From: Symsagittifera roscoffensis
Lineage: Eukaryota > Xenacoelomorpha > Acoela > Convolutidae
Length of the DNA stretch: 64,000 nt
Reading direction: 5' to 3'
Assembly: GCF_963678635.1 (NCBI RefSeq)
Contig: NC_087062.1
Coordinates: 17,719,789-17,783,788, forward strand
Numbering within the stretch: position 1 is the first letter of the stretch; the number at the start of each line of letters is the position of its first letter. The notes beneath the pieces are model-generated. The model made no database searches. It was not told the DNA's origin and saw only the letters and a list, made by a program, of their open reading frames with translations. Shown in pieces: positions 37,620-49,470 of the stretch. Position numbers and translations under genes: made by a program.

Positions 37620-40600
37620 GCTACTCTTACTGCAATGGACAATTCGGCCATTGAATGGCGCATGTGCTGCTGATTTGATACGAAACCTGTGGGAAACTGC
37701 AGTATACTTTTGATTTGATTGTTAGATTTGTTATCTCTGGAGAACAGAAGTTTGCAATTAAATGTTGCTGAAGAAATTGTTCAACATTAGAAATTGTTCA
37801 ACATTCTGAACTATATATAGACTTCTTTCGACCATACTAACCTTCTGGGCTTAATTCCTCAAACAAGCATGGCTGGTTTATTTTGAAAAAATTGTTTTCC
37901 TTGCGTTGTGATCAACATTGACAAAAGTTCTTTTCGGATTAAAAAACGGACTAAATCCAGAAGTTAGAGCTACTGCAGCTTTATTAACGTGGGTATGATA
38001 AAATTTTACTATTTGAAAAATTGAATGCGCGAGGTTTGATACGAACAATTTTCATCTAACAAACAATTTTATTTGGTCAAAGTGTGAACTGGAGAGGCGC
38101 ACATTTTTTTGTGTCTGTATGTTCCTGGGTTCAGGGACAATTCCCCAAACAATAATATAGGAAGAATGAAAGCATCGTTCTTGTTGCGGAATCCGCTTAC
38201 ATTTCCCAAAATGGACAGCTTGGCCTTGTAATGATAGCACTAAAAAGAAATCGATTAGAAGAATCATTAAATAGCTGATGAAATTTATAACCATTTTGGA
38301 TGTAAAACTATCACTGAATCAAATAGGTTTAATTATTGCAATAAGTTGAAAAAAAGCGGGTTGCTGTGCAAGAAATACCATGTTCAGACCACAGTTACAA
38401 AAAAAAATTGAGGTTTATTTTTTAAATTAGTTCCTAATATGCACTTTAACGTCGGAACAAGTGACATCTTGTGTTTTCAAATAAAGCATTACAAACTAAA
38501 TTTCTGTGTCGAGAACTTCAACTCAGTTTGGCTGGTTGCACTAGTTTGAAAAATTAACTGAACCATGAACGATTTGAATACTCTCCTATTGATCTTCGCT
38601 TATTGTTTGGTTTGGTCAGACGCAAGTTCGAAATCTGTTAACGCACATCTTGTGAGAACAGTTGCCTTGTAAACGGGAACTGGACTTTTTTTCCCGTAAA
38701 CAATTTTTCTTACAGAAATTTAGTGGTACAGTAAAGAAAAACGGTGTCCTACCCTGTCTGCCTGCAAAATCCCCAGTCAGTTTTTGCTTCACCCCACTGT
38801 TTACAGCCTTCGAAAAGAGTGTGGGGGAACATATGACAAATATTTTTTTTCTGTGTCGGAAAATATTTTTGCAAACATGAGATATGGTTTCAACGGATTG
38901 TGGAAACCTGCCCTGCGTAAGCGGATAAGCTCTAGTTTTTACTCAAAAAGTCATGGCCCTGGGATAAATCAAAATTTGGTTTTTCAGAAGAAAAAAGTGT
39001 TAAAAACGTTGAAAAGGACTAAGAAATATAAAATTTCAGAGTCAAGATTGAATTTTTGGAAACTTTTTTTTTACTTTTCTCGAAAATTCCACAGCCAAAG
39101 TTTAAGGTTCAATCAAGACACACAGTTTTGGAAATTTTCTGTGGTTCAGCTGCCACACTCTGATTTTGGAAGAAACAAAATTATGGATTTCGGAAAATCA
39201 AGTTTTTGAACTTTTGACATTTTTTAGAGAAAATTTTTAATTACTCTTAAAACTACCCTATCAAATCTGAGATAAACGTTCAATCGAATTGAACAGCTGA
39301 GAGAATTTGTTTGTATTAAAATATTATGCCCTAGGAAAAACTCCTGTATCTCCAAAGTTTTATTGCCACGTAGCTCAGTAGAGAAATTACTAACATTTCG
39401 GGGAAAATCCAATTTTTGGAGTTACCAATTGCATCTCGCATCAGCATAAAACAATCAAAAAACCGTCAAACACGTACCTCCAGCTTCAGCTGGTCCCATA
39501 GTTATTTTCCATTATGATAAACGATCATTATAAATCACCTAGTTTTTTCAACATTTTTCATTTTGGTTGTATTTTTGCTCTTTTATGTTTGTGTTGCATC
39601 GCAGTTGGTGCGAAGCTATTTGCGTCAAAGTAAATCATCCGAACAATGGTACCGATTGCAAAATTCAAACAACCAATATCGAGAAATTAAGGCTAATAAA
39701 ATACAAAGTTAGCAATGAGAAAAAATGTTAAGCTTAGGAAGCTTTTTTAAAATTTTTCCTTGGAATTGTAGATTTTATCCGGGCAAAACCATTGTGCTAC
39801 TTGAACTGCAACTATCAACCTTGGTGTTGCTACCAGTGATAATATGGGTTTGCAGTTGTTCATCGGATGTATTTTTTTTCAGGTTTTTTCTCATAACAAG
39901 TAAGGTTCCACAAATAATCATCGAAACGGATTCTGAGTGATAAATCATATTAAAGTCATTCAAGTGGAACTTGTTGACAAGAGATTTTGTAGTTTGAAAT
40001 AAAGCAAGCGAGTGAGCTTGTAATAGGACGATAAGATTTTATTCATGCCCGAAAGCTTAGTTGTAATCCAGTAAATTAATTTTTCGCTATACTTTCAGGG
40101 TTTTTAAGTTGAGAAAAAATTCAATGCTCTTTTCAGCAAAAAATTGAAAGAACCTTATGATATGCCTGATGTACTATGCTTAAGTATTTTCATTACTTTC
40201 AATGCTTAATTACTATCAATTACGCTTGAAATCTAGGCTGTTTCATTTTTTTTTTGTTATTGTGGTCTGAAGAGTTTTTGCTCTAACATGCTTTCAATTG
40301 ACGAAAGACAGAAAAATGAATGGTTGAAAAAAATTTGACTTGATTATAAAGGTTCTTTTTAAAATCATTTTGAGCTCATCATTTGAAGAGAAATTTACCG
40401 ATGGCACAATGAGGGATGTTTCGCTATTCGTTGAATAAATGTCGGAATGTTAACCAGAAAAGCGAAAAATGTTTTCATAGGCAATTCAATAAGAATCTTT
40501 GGACAACCATTGATAACTGTTGGTTTAATTGAAGAAATGTCTGTAAATTTTGTCTTCTACAAACTGAAAATTCGAGCATATTGTGTCATGGAATTTTTTG

Positions 40601-41399
40601 GGGTTCAATAAAACTCTAGATAGAATAAATTAATTGCAAAAAATTTATGTACTTTCTTGAAACTTAATTGGCAGTTTTTGGCGTGTCCTAAATTCTATGA
40701 ACAGTATCTTACGAAGAGTTCAAAAACGGCCAATTAGGTTTGCTAAAAGATATGAACTTCGTTTCTTTAAAACAATCAAAAACAAAAAAAATTTCGGATT
40801 TAAGGTTTTAAAATTTTTTTTGAAATGGAGAAAAAAAACATTTGTTTTATGGAAGTTTTTGCTTTAATGATTAGCATGTAAAGATATAATTATAATGCTA
40901 CTAAAAAGTTTATTAATCCTGCATGATTGTTTCTTTAGTGCATTTACTGAAATTGTACTATTTATTGCTTCAACAAACTTTGTAAACAAATCGAGACACG
41001 CAGTGTAGAGATTCAAAAATGTTGTAGATTTTTCCTAAGTTAAATTTAAACGGAAAGTACAATACAACGGAAAAATAAACTTAACATTAAACGAATGGCT
41101 TCCCAACTGTTTCCTGGCGCTTGCTGTCTGTTGTTCTCTTTCATATGCACCTCCAGCCATCGAGTCCCCTGATCACTCCTATTTTTATGATCATAATGGA
41201 TGATAATGAATCTGGTTGATTCACTGAGAGCAACTCTGAAACGTCCCAGATCAATACTGGATTACTTCGCTCAGGGTACTAACAAGTCTGCAACAGACAA
41301 TAGCATAGGAACTCATCATTGGTTAACATGATAAAACTCCAACTGCGATATCCTGACGCTTTCGGCAGCGTTTCACTTCCACCATCACTCAGTGGATTT
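37620..41399. other. Intergenic region downstream of HSP90
   Basis: Apart from a candidate signal-peptide exon at 38201-38294 I see no gene. Frames at 38662-39209 are AT-rich chance openings without homology. A short repeat B-like piece lies near 39990. Confidence 0.45.
38201..38294 (-). CDS. Possible first exon of a secreted lipocalin-like protein
   Basis: ATG at 38294 opens a clear signal peptide (MVINFISYLMILLIDFFLVL) followed by GQAVHFGK, and a splice donor AAAT|gtaagc falls exactly at the codon for the next Cys. Apolipoprotein D-type lipocalins begin their mature chain GQAFHLGKC. No further lipocalin exon was found before the HSP90 3' end, so this may be an orphan exon or chance similarity. 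Confidence 0.3.
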
Positions 41400-43829
41400 C
41401 ATCGTTTTCGTCAATTGCCCTATAATCCGATATTACTGGTCTTTTCAAAATCACTAAAGTTTCCACCTCATAACCCATGATTTTCTTCCCTAGGATTCAA
41501 CCGATGAAACAATCACGTATACCTTCGTTTATCAATAGGTTGTATGCCACTCCGACAATCGAGCACACATAGTGGTAAGAGTTCTTCCTAAACTGTCCAC
41601 ACGATTTTTTAGCGACTCCGTCCCTTCTTTTGTCAGTATCATCTCTTTGATGAGAAGTTTTTGTATCGTAAACTTCTTCAAAGGCACTAACTCTCCAGGT
41701 TCTTCCATATTACCTTTCATTGGCTTGCTTTGATGAAAATACACTAATGCTAGGTATTGCCAACGTCCATTTGAACTCACAATCTTTAAAAAATTTTCGC
41801 GCATGTGATAATCGCTGGCGCTGACCTTGGTTCCAATTTAAACCTCAAGGAATGTCTCACCGTTTTGCACAAGCTACAGTTGCTTCAGCATCTACCATTA
41901 AGTCTCTCAATACCGCTTTCAGGAGTACTTTATCATCCTTGAATCTTTCATCCTTTCATCTGAAACATGTTCTTCTCTGCTCAGACTCGCTTAACACGCA
42001 GTGAGACGAAGTTGTGATTTAGTCCTCACAGAGGGCACGGCTAATAGGGTTTGAACTTTCGATGTTGTCTCGTTACTTTTTTCCAAGTTTTGCAAAACCA
42101 CTGCTGTTCAAGAAAGACCGAATATTTGTTCTGAGATTTCCTCGTATATTTCCCAAGAGGCTAGCGTTCTATGAGCACTCTGCTTCAATGCCGTGTCTCG
42201 ACTGACATTTTCTAGGTAACATCCTTTGCACTTTTTGTCTCAAAAGCCACTAGATCTACCTTCGCTGAATTCCTGAGCCGCAACAAAAAATTGTCGCAAA
42301 TTCGCATGCGGGCTGAACCATTGCGATGGTGAGCACCGTTGTTAAATGACGGTCTAACTCTGCTTCTTTTCATTGAGTCATCCTAAAAAGCTTGAAGATA
42401 ATCTGTAAAACTGTAGGTCACTTTTTTATTCTGGGTTTACTTTTGCCTCTCTGGTCTTTCATCTTGTCTGCCTAATTTTATCTCCATGTCATTAAACCTT
42501 TCGATCACTAGCTTTGATTGCGTTCTTCATTTTCTAAACTTTTCCATTAAAGATCGGCTTATTGTGAGAATTAACTTCGCTCCCTACCGTCTCAGAATCA
42601 ATCAGTAGTTTGCTCAGTGTTCCCTTGCACCTGTCAAGCTCGCATGGAACTTCGTGCTTAAATGGCGGATTCAAACTCGTTTGCAGTTCTGATTGGGTTT
42701 CGTAGCGCTGGCTATCGACCATATTTTTTCATAAATGCTATTTTGTTTTTACCACAGCTAATCCTGTTTCTCTAACCAGGACGGTGCATTAACACTCTTC
42801 TCGCTCTTCCAATGAAAAGTACTCTAGCTGCGTTCTCAATTGTCGAGGTGATTCAATCAATATTCTCTTTGATTTCTTGATTATTTTCTTACTTTGGCGG
42901 TGTTGCCTGTTGAGCTGCTCAGCGGCGTTTTTTTGGGATGCATGAAGGCTGAGGTAGGTTCCAATTTTGAGAACTGTCTACCGCTTGCTTCGCTAAATCT
43001 CGCCGCTGCCTGTACCTCATCTTCTTTGTCCATTAGCAAATCCAAGTCTTAACTCAAAGCTTCATCTAATGAAGCTTTATCCCCGTCGTTGGTCTCATTT
43101 AGATTCTACTCTATTGATTATTCTTCTTTAGGCATTCGCAGTCCTGCTCAGTGACATGCCCTCTCCTCTGGCATTACATCGATCCTCATGCCTGGTCATA
43201 CTCATTGCTAGCCGTTCTACACACCTGCGGGAGTATCGTGTTTTTGGCTGATGTTTTTTTTATTTGTTTCTTTCGTCGTTAGGTTTGCATTTCTTCGGAC
43301 AGTTTTTCACTGGTGACTCTGTTTTAAACTTGACATAGCAACATGGACACTCAATGGAGCTGTTAATTTTGGTATGCATCCTTTTTACTTAATTTTTTCA
43401 GTACCTCTAAGGATTTAAAAACTTTTCCATATTCTAGACACTCCAAAATGTTTCTTTGCTTCACAATTTTTCCACCTTTTTTGCTAAATTGGGCAAATGA
43501 GCCAGCTCCCGTCCAAGTTATTCCTGCTTCGCGCAGGAAGTTGCACCAAAAGAAAAAGGTTTTCCATATTTTAGGGTCAAAGTTACTAGCTCACCAAACC
43601 GGCTTATGTCATTGCTATTCATGTCATAAGACTATGAAGTCCTTTATTCCTAACCCCTCCAGTAAGCAGGACAGCAGGTTCCTTCTGAAAGGTTTCTTAT
43701 TCAAATGTGATAAGAAGTGCAGTATTACCGCTAAGGAAAGTCTCCTGAATGCTTTTACGAGTTTCCAGGTCATATAGCGTGAGCCCCGTTTACTTTGTGA
43801 AAAGAAAAGATGCCGTTCATTCTCCAATC

Positions 43830-44472
43830 AGGCCTTCCAGCATTCTGTCTACTTTGGTACACTCGTCTTCTTCACTTACAATTTCGGTCTCTAATTTCGC
43901 TAGAGATGTTCGATTCGTCATGCCAAAAATTTCTGTCCCTGTGCGCCTTAATCTTTCCGCCTGGACTGACGCCTCCAGCATAATTCAAAAAATCTTCACT
44001 AATATTGGTGGACCTTTTTCGATTGTGTCGATCCACTAGGAACTAGGAGCCAATTATCGGAAACAAGTTCAACCAATTTTTCGGCTCTGTTTTCCTTCTT
44101 AAAACAAGGCTCTCAAATGTTCCTTCAGTTTTCTTGAATTCTGACGTTCTGTAGCCTCAACTTCATAGTCTGCTCTGCCATTCTCGCAAAAAAGATCGTT
44201 TGACAAGCCAATGATCTTTATAACTTAGTTGCAATCCTAATTTTTTCAACGGGTAGACGTCAAGTAGGCACATACTGCGCCTTTTGTCTATCCCCTCCAT
44301 TTTGTTGATTTAATAATTTAAATAAATTGATGCTTGTATTATCAACTATATGGAGAAATAAATTCTTCTTCTTCTTCTTAATGATGATCTGATGGTCAAC
44401 ATCTACTTTTGGTTTCAATTTGACGACCAACTTGGACAGTTTCAAGACCAATACTTCGTCCAGGTTCGTCAT
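43830..44472 (-). pseudogene. Unrecognised protein X2, left arm copy
   Basis: Minus-strand blocks in order: MTNLDEVLVLKLSKLVVKLK (from 44472), ENGRADYEVEATERQNSRKL followed by KEHLRALF (about 44185-44105), and SVQAERLRRTGTEIFGMTNR (about 43985-43925), ending in an acidic tail before a stop near 43830. Each block has a counterpart in the right arm. The family is not recognised. Confidence 0.45.
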
Positions 44473-45120
44473 GTGAGGCGCGCGCTCTTAGTTTTCTCAT
44501 GGATTTGAAATGTCAATGTTAGTGCTCCAAATGTCGATGGGGCTCGGAAATTTTTATATTATATCTCTTTTCAACCAAAATTGCCGCCATGGCAAAGACA
44601 AATTGCAGTCGTCCCTCTGGGAGATTTGGATATCCATACAATAGCACAAACACTGCTAAGTGCGTTAGATTTCAACTCAAATAATCCACGAGTTAGCTCC
44701 TTGACTCCCCTAAAATGTTTAAGGATGGTAGACAGCAGTTTCTGTGGTAAATGGTTTTTTGATCCAGCTCAGGTGAGTTGCTAGGTAAGTGGCCGTTGAT
44801 TTCCGCAAAATCAATGACCATACCTTTCCTTTTTGTCTGCCTTGGCACTCCAATGGCGATTGATAAATACTGCATCCCGTCTAAATCAACTGCTCCCAAC
44901 ACAATCTCATTCGGCCAGAACAAGATTCTTGAGGTATTTAGGTAGAATGAGGTCGCAATGATCTTGATTTTTTTCTTTCTCATTTCTGTGTTGTCATATG
45001 CTGCAAATAACGTCTCATCTGTTTTTAACCTTAGGATGTTGTACCTCTCGTTAGTACCTTCGTGCGCCGATAGCTTAGAGTAAGTTCGTTCTTCTCTGCC
45101 GCGGGCGGGCGGAGTATTAG

Positions 45121-45760
45121 TTATTTGAACTTTTCACATATTGAACTGTTCAAAATCGTCCTGGTGCTGTATTTCTCCTGTTCTCTGACTGGTTTATCCG
45201 CATTAATTGCAACAGTCTGGCATTGGTTGGTCTCATGGTACTTTCGAAGGCATTCCATCACGACCGCTGAGCTGAAGTTGATTTCGGCAGCTGTCACCCA
45301 ATGCTTTCCATTGATTGAGTGCAGGCTGTTGACAGATAGCTTGAAATCAGCCAGCATTTGTGAAGGGTACTGTACAGAACTGACTTCATTCAAAACAATC
45401 TTTCTCTTTTTTGCTTGTATAAGAGCCAGCGTGAGGGTACCGGCATCGTTTACATACAGGAGCCACAACCTTGATTTTGTCTGCTGCCCTAGGTGCAGCT
45501 ACTTCTGCTGCTCCCGAAGGTCCTGGAGCATCAGTTCGATTAATTGGGTCCATTGCGCGTCTGATGCGTTTTTTTCTTTGGGCTGCACAATCACCTACCT
45601 TTCCATCATTTGCAATAAGCTCTGGATCTAGAGAGCTTTCCACCATTTGCGGCACTCCTGGGATTGAGGTGAAGATGGCTCCTGTGTCCATCGATTCTTC
45701 GGCTTCTAACACTCAAGCATCAGACAATTCTGCTTTCAATCAATCTGATTGATTGACACG
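45121..45760 (-). pseudogene. Unrecognised protein X1, left arm copy
   Basis: The minus-strand frame contains ESMDTGAI, SIPGVPQMV, SLDPELIANDG and RKKRIRRAMDPINRTDAPGP (45386-45712). After a frame change it continues as a stretch with ALIQAKKRKIVLNEVSS and SINGKHWVTAAEINFSS (45468-45121). The first part is preserved in the other arm, so it was once coding. A basic RKKRIRR run suggests nucleic acid binding or nuclear entry, which is inference only. No known domain recognised. Confidence 0.5.
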
Positions 45761-46830
45761 ATTCAACAAAGCTTGTCCTAGCAGCTTCTCGAAGTGGATT
45801 CCCTCTGTTAACAGTCAAAACTCTCGTCTATCTTTTCATTAGTCGGTTAATCGCTGCTTACCCAAATGCCATAGTCATTTTTTGCTTTCGCCAATCAGCT
45901 CTCGCTGTGCTTATGCTTAAGATCTCTGCCTATTTCTATCTAACCTTGTCAAGTAGTCATTTCCACATATCTCGATCTTCTCTTATACTATCGTGCTCTT
46001 TTCTTAATATCTATCGCTGGTCTCTTTTCTTCGTGATGTCTCTCATCGTCTCAAATCTTTGCATTTTTACTTTCTCTATTCTCGCCTTCTTCAGTGGCAC
46101 ATCTATTTTTGTTTGAGAACTAGAAGAGCTTCGCAACTCAATTCTTCATGCATTCTCGTTACGCCTGGTGGGGAGAGGCATTTCCCTGGCTAGCGAGGCC
46201 TGTTGATGCCCAGCCCAACATCTTTCGCTTAAAATCATCCCCGAAAAAACGCCGCTATTCTTTCTAAACACTCTCAAGGTTGGGTGGTCTAGCACATCCT
46301 ACTCTTCACAGGCGACTATGAACAGGACTTCCGTGGAGAGGTTCCCACGGTTTACTTAACCCAAGATGATCGTCAAAGCTAATCTCTACATGGCTACCAT
46401 GCCTCTGTCTGTCAGCCAGCGACAAATTGAATCTACAACCGGTGCCAAATAGAAGCTGCCAGGTTCGCTAGACTATTCACATAGAAATTTCCGTTCTCAA
46501 AAAAGTTATGATCGTTTTGAAGATTGTCTTGATAATTGTTTTGTTTGATTGTATTGATTGAATTGATCAATCATGATATGAAAGAGAGGTCGCAATTTAT
46601 AAATCTTACTCAATCATCACTCTTCTACATTCACATTGAGAAAACACTTGAACAAAACTATCTGTTTCAAACAGATTTAACGTAGGAGTTCATTTGAAAT
46701 AGGAGTTCTTTCGATCTTAAAATTCTGGGATCCCTTACAAACCATTGCGGTTGCTTACTGCCGAAATGAACGATTCGAACACCAAGCTGCACATTAGTCA
46801 TGCATTATTTTGAAACAGTATATACATTGC

Positions 46831-48109
46831 CAAAAAAACGAACATTTTGAAACATAGAAAAAAAACCTGAATAACGTATGACTTTGATGTTTGAAAATTT
46901 AGAAGCTAACCTGTATTCAAGACCTGCCTAGGCGATAGTTCTAAAAACCCGAAAGCTTGGACTCTGGGATCATCCTTGAAAATGCCTGAATAGTCCTTCA
47001 TACTCTGACCTATACACTTCAATGTTAGTGTCTGAAAAAAATATGCAGCAGCGCATAAAGTTATTATAAGGTTGCAAACGGCCCCTGTTTGGATCGATCA
47101 TACACTGAAAATGAGAGTTCTTTTTGTCCTTCTCTCGAATAAGAAGTCGCTCAGACTAGTTATAGAAAAAACACAGGGATTTCACTGGTTTGTGCGACGA
47201 CGCTGTCGGCAAGGTTGCCACGCGCCCTTCTCTTGGTTTCTGCTTCAATGTAAAGTCTAACTTTTTGTTAGACTGTAATCTACTGCGCAACAGCAACCAC
47301 CACACGCTAAAATCTCGACAGGATGACAATTAGTAATGTACAGCGAATTGCATATCCGGATTAAAGTCGTCGATTTCGAGTCGCCACATTATGGCATAGC
47401 CACTAACAATCTTTTATGACCAACATGTACTAAGTGACCATTCGATGCTGAATTGCGCGAGCCAACTATCTTGTTGGCATCTTCAGTCGACCTTAATCTA
47501 AATCCAGGTCTGAAGTTCAACCACACGATTTAGTATAAACAACCTCAGTCAACAAGCAGCTCAGCTTTTGCCAAAATGACCATTGCAGTTGGAGCCTATA
47601 AACATAAACAAAAACTGTAAAAATGTTTCAAAATCAATAGCGCCAAGATCGTGTTGTTGGGGGTCTTCAGTTTTTACCTTGAGAGAGTCTTTGAAATCAA
47701 CAACTTCACATTTTCTCATTGCAACTCGGATTTAAAAGGAATTTGGATTCACGGGCAGACATACGCTCATACAGGTATAACTTGTCGCTCGGTTAAGAAC
47801 GCACCAAGGTCGGTATTTTTGCAAAATTAGCAACTCAGCTGAATCCTATAAGGCTAGCGCAACTAACTCGTCAGATGATTTGATCTTTCGATCTGACATA
47901 GAAGTGTATCTACACAAAATTTTTGGGGTATAGTTTAGTGTGGGACTGTCAAGGTAGTTTGAAAGTTGAGCCCAGGCTCCAGGCTGTTATGTTTTTAGAC
48001 TCACGAATAACGCGAATGTAGGAACTGAATGCAAAGGCCATCAAGATTCAGCTGAGATTGTAGATTTTTGATCATCAGAAGCAAATGAGTTTTTTTAGGT
48101 TTCAAGATG
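46831..48109. other. Centre of the giant inverted repeat
   Basis: Arm similarity fades towards about 47.3-47.5 kb, and no clear symmetry is visible in the last few hundred bases on each side. No open frame with recognisable content. This is either a unique spacer or sequence decayed beyond visual recognition. Confidence 0.45.
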
Positions 48110-48734
48110 TTGATGCATTGGCAATGTTTATACACTTCTAAAATGATGAATAAAAAATGTGCAATTTGATGTTCGAATCACATATTTCGGCAGTTAGTGA
48201 CCACGATGGTTTACATTGAATCTCCAAATTCTGAAAATGAAGGAACTTAAATTTGCAGTTAAATTTGTATAAAACTGGTTGTTTTGATCAAGTGTTTTTT
48301 AAACGCGACTGAAGAAAAGTGATGATTGAGAGAAATTTACAAATTGCCACCAAGGCCGTGATACTCATAGGAACCAACATTGTGTCACAAGCTCAGAATT
48401 AAAAGAGAGTCACTGGGAGGCGATGTTAACATGCCTAATATCTGGATCAAAAAAAATTCTGGTGTTTGGTGATGACAAAATGAATCATGTCCCAGACGAT
48501 GCACACCATTACTTCAAATGGGACTAGGATGAAAGAAAAAGTCATGGAGTAGAACCGCATAATTGAAAATTCGGCTCAGCTGAACTCTGGCAGACTAGCC
48601 TTGATGCACTTAGAAAACAGTCTGCGTACACGGACCAATGTACGAGAGTTTTGACTGACAACAGGGAATCTACTTCGATAAGCTGGTAGGACAAGCTTTG
48701 TTGAATTGTGTCAATCAATCAGATTGATTGAAAG

Positions 48735-49025
48735 CAGAATCGGCTGATACTGGAGTGTTAGATCCCGAAGAATCAATGGACACAGGAGCCATCTCCGCCT
48801 TTGCTCCGCCCTGTCTGGAAACAGGCTTGGGATCCATCCCAGGAGTGCCGCAAATGGTGGGAAACTCTCTAGATCCAGAGCTTTTTGCAAGTGATGGAAG
48901 GTAAGGTGATTGTGCAGCCCACAGGAAAAACGCATCAGACGCGCAATGAACCCAATTAATCGAACTGATGCTCCAGGATTTTCGAGAGTAGAAGTGGCTG
49001 CACCTAGGTTGAAGGGAGATATAAT
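48735..49025 (+). pseudogene. Unrecognised protein X1, right arm copy
   Basis: Read on the plus strand across a stop and a frameshift, this holds ESMDTGAI, SIPGVPQMVGNSLDPELFAS, then EKRIRRAMNPINRTDAPGFS and VEVAAPR, matching the left arm copy residue for residue in blocks. It carries a stop near 48903 and an indel near 48920, plus an extra segment with PPCLETGLG. Confidence 0.5.
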
Positions 49026-49146
49026 ATTTAAAAAGAATCCCCTGCGCCCAATTGACAATTCGAGCACCAACATTGAGACCAACAGGGACTTAATTACCAG
49101 CAGTGTGGTCTCAAATTTCAAATCCATGAGAATCCTAAGAGCGCGC

Positions 49147-49470
49147 CCCTTCACATAACGGTTCTAGACGAAGATTTGGTATTGAAACTGTCCAGTTTTG
49201 GTCGGCAATTTGAAGCCAAAAGAAGATATTTACCATCATATCATCATTGGCTTGTCAAACGATCTTCGTTTCTGGGAGAACGGGAGCGCAGGCTATGAAG
49301 TTGAGGCTGCAGAACGTCAGATTTCAAGAAAACTGAAGGCACATTTAATAGCCTTGTTTTAAGAAGGAAGTCAGAGCAAAACATTTGGTTGCACTTGTTT
49401 CCGTCCAGGCGAAAAAAGTGAGGCGCACAGCGACAGAATTTGTAGGCAAAACGAATCGAGCACCTCTGTA
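49147..49470 (+). pseudogene. Unrecognised protein X2, right arm copy
   Basis: Plus-strand blocks VLDEDLVLKLSSFGRQFEAK (from about 49161), GYEVEAAERQISRKLKAHLI (about 49291-49352) and SVQAKKVRRTATEFVGKTNR (about 49399-49458) match the left arm copy in the same order. A stop follows ALF as it does in the left copy, suggesting the two blocks belong to different exons or frames, or a shared ancestral stop. Confidence 0.45.

Larger units (their letters stand above)
41400..46830 (-). mobile_element. Left arm of a giant imperfect inverted repeat (unclassified element)
   Basis: Blocks across this 5.4 kb reappear in inverse complement at about 48110-52570. Examples: 41505 (gaaacaatcacgtata) with 52500; 43036 (aatccaagtcttaactcaaa) with 50920; 43780 (gtctcacgct/agcgtgag) with 49580; 45530 (cgattaattgggt) with 48955; 46756 (ttactgccgaa...attcgaa) with 48200. 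Base composition is less AT-rich than the flanks. Decayed frames read outward, on the minus strand here. No reverse transcriptase, integrase, DDE transposase or polymerase motif is recognisable. Confidence 0.75.

Noticed and set aside
38662-39209. Plus-strand frames downstream of HSP90
   Set aside because: AT-rich, Phe/Lys-biased chance frames with no homology or splice signals.
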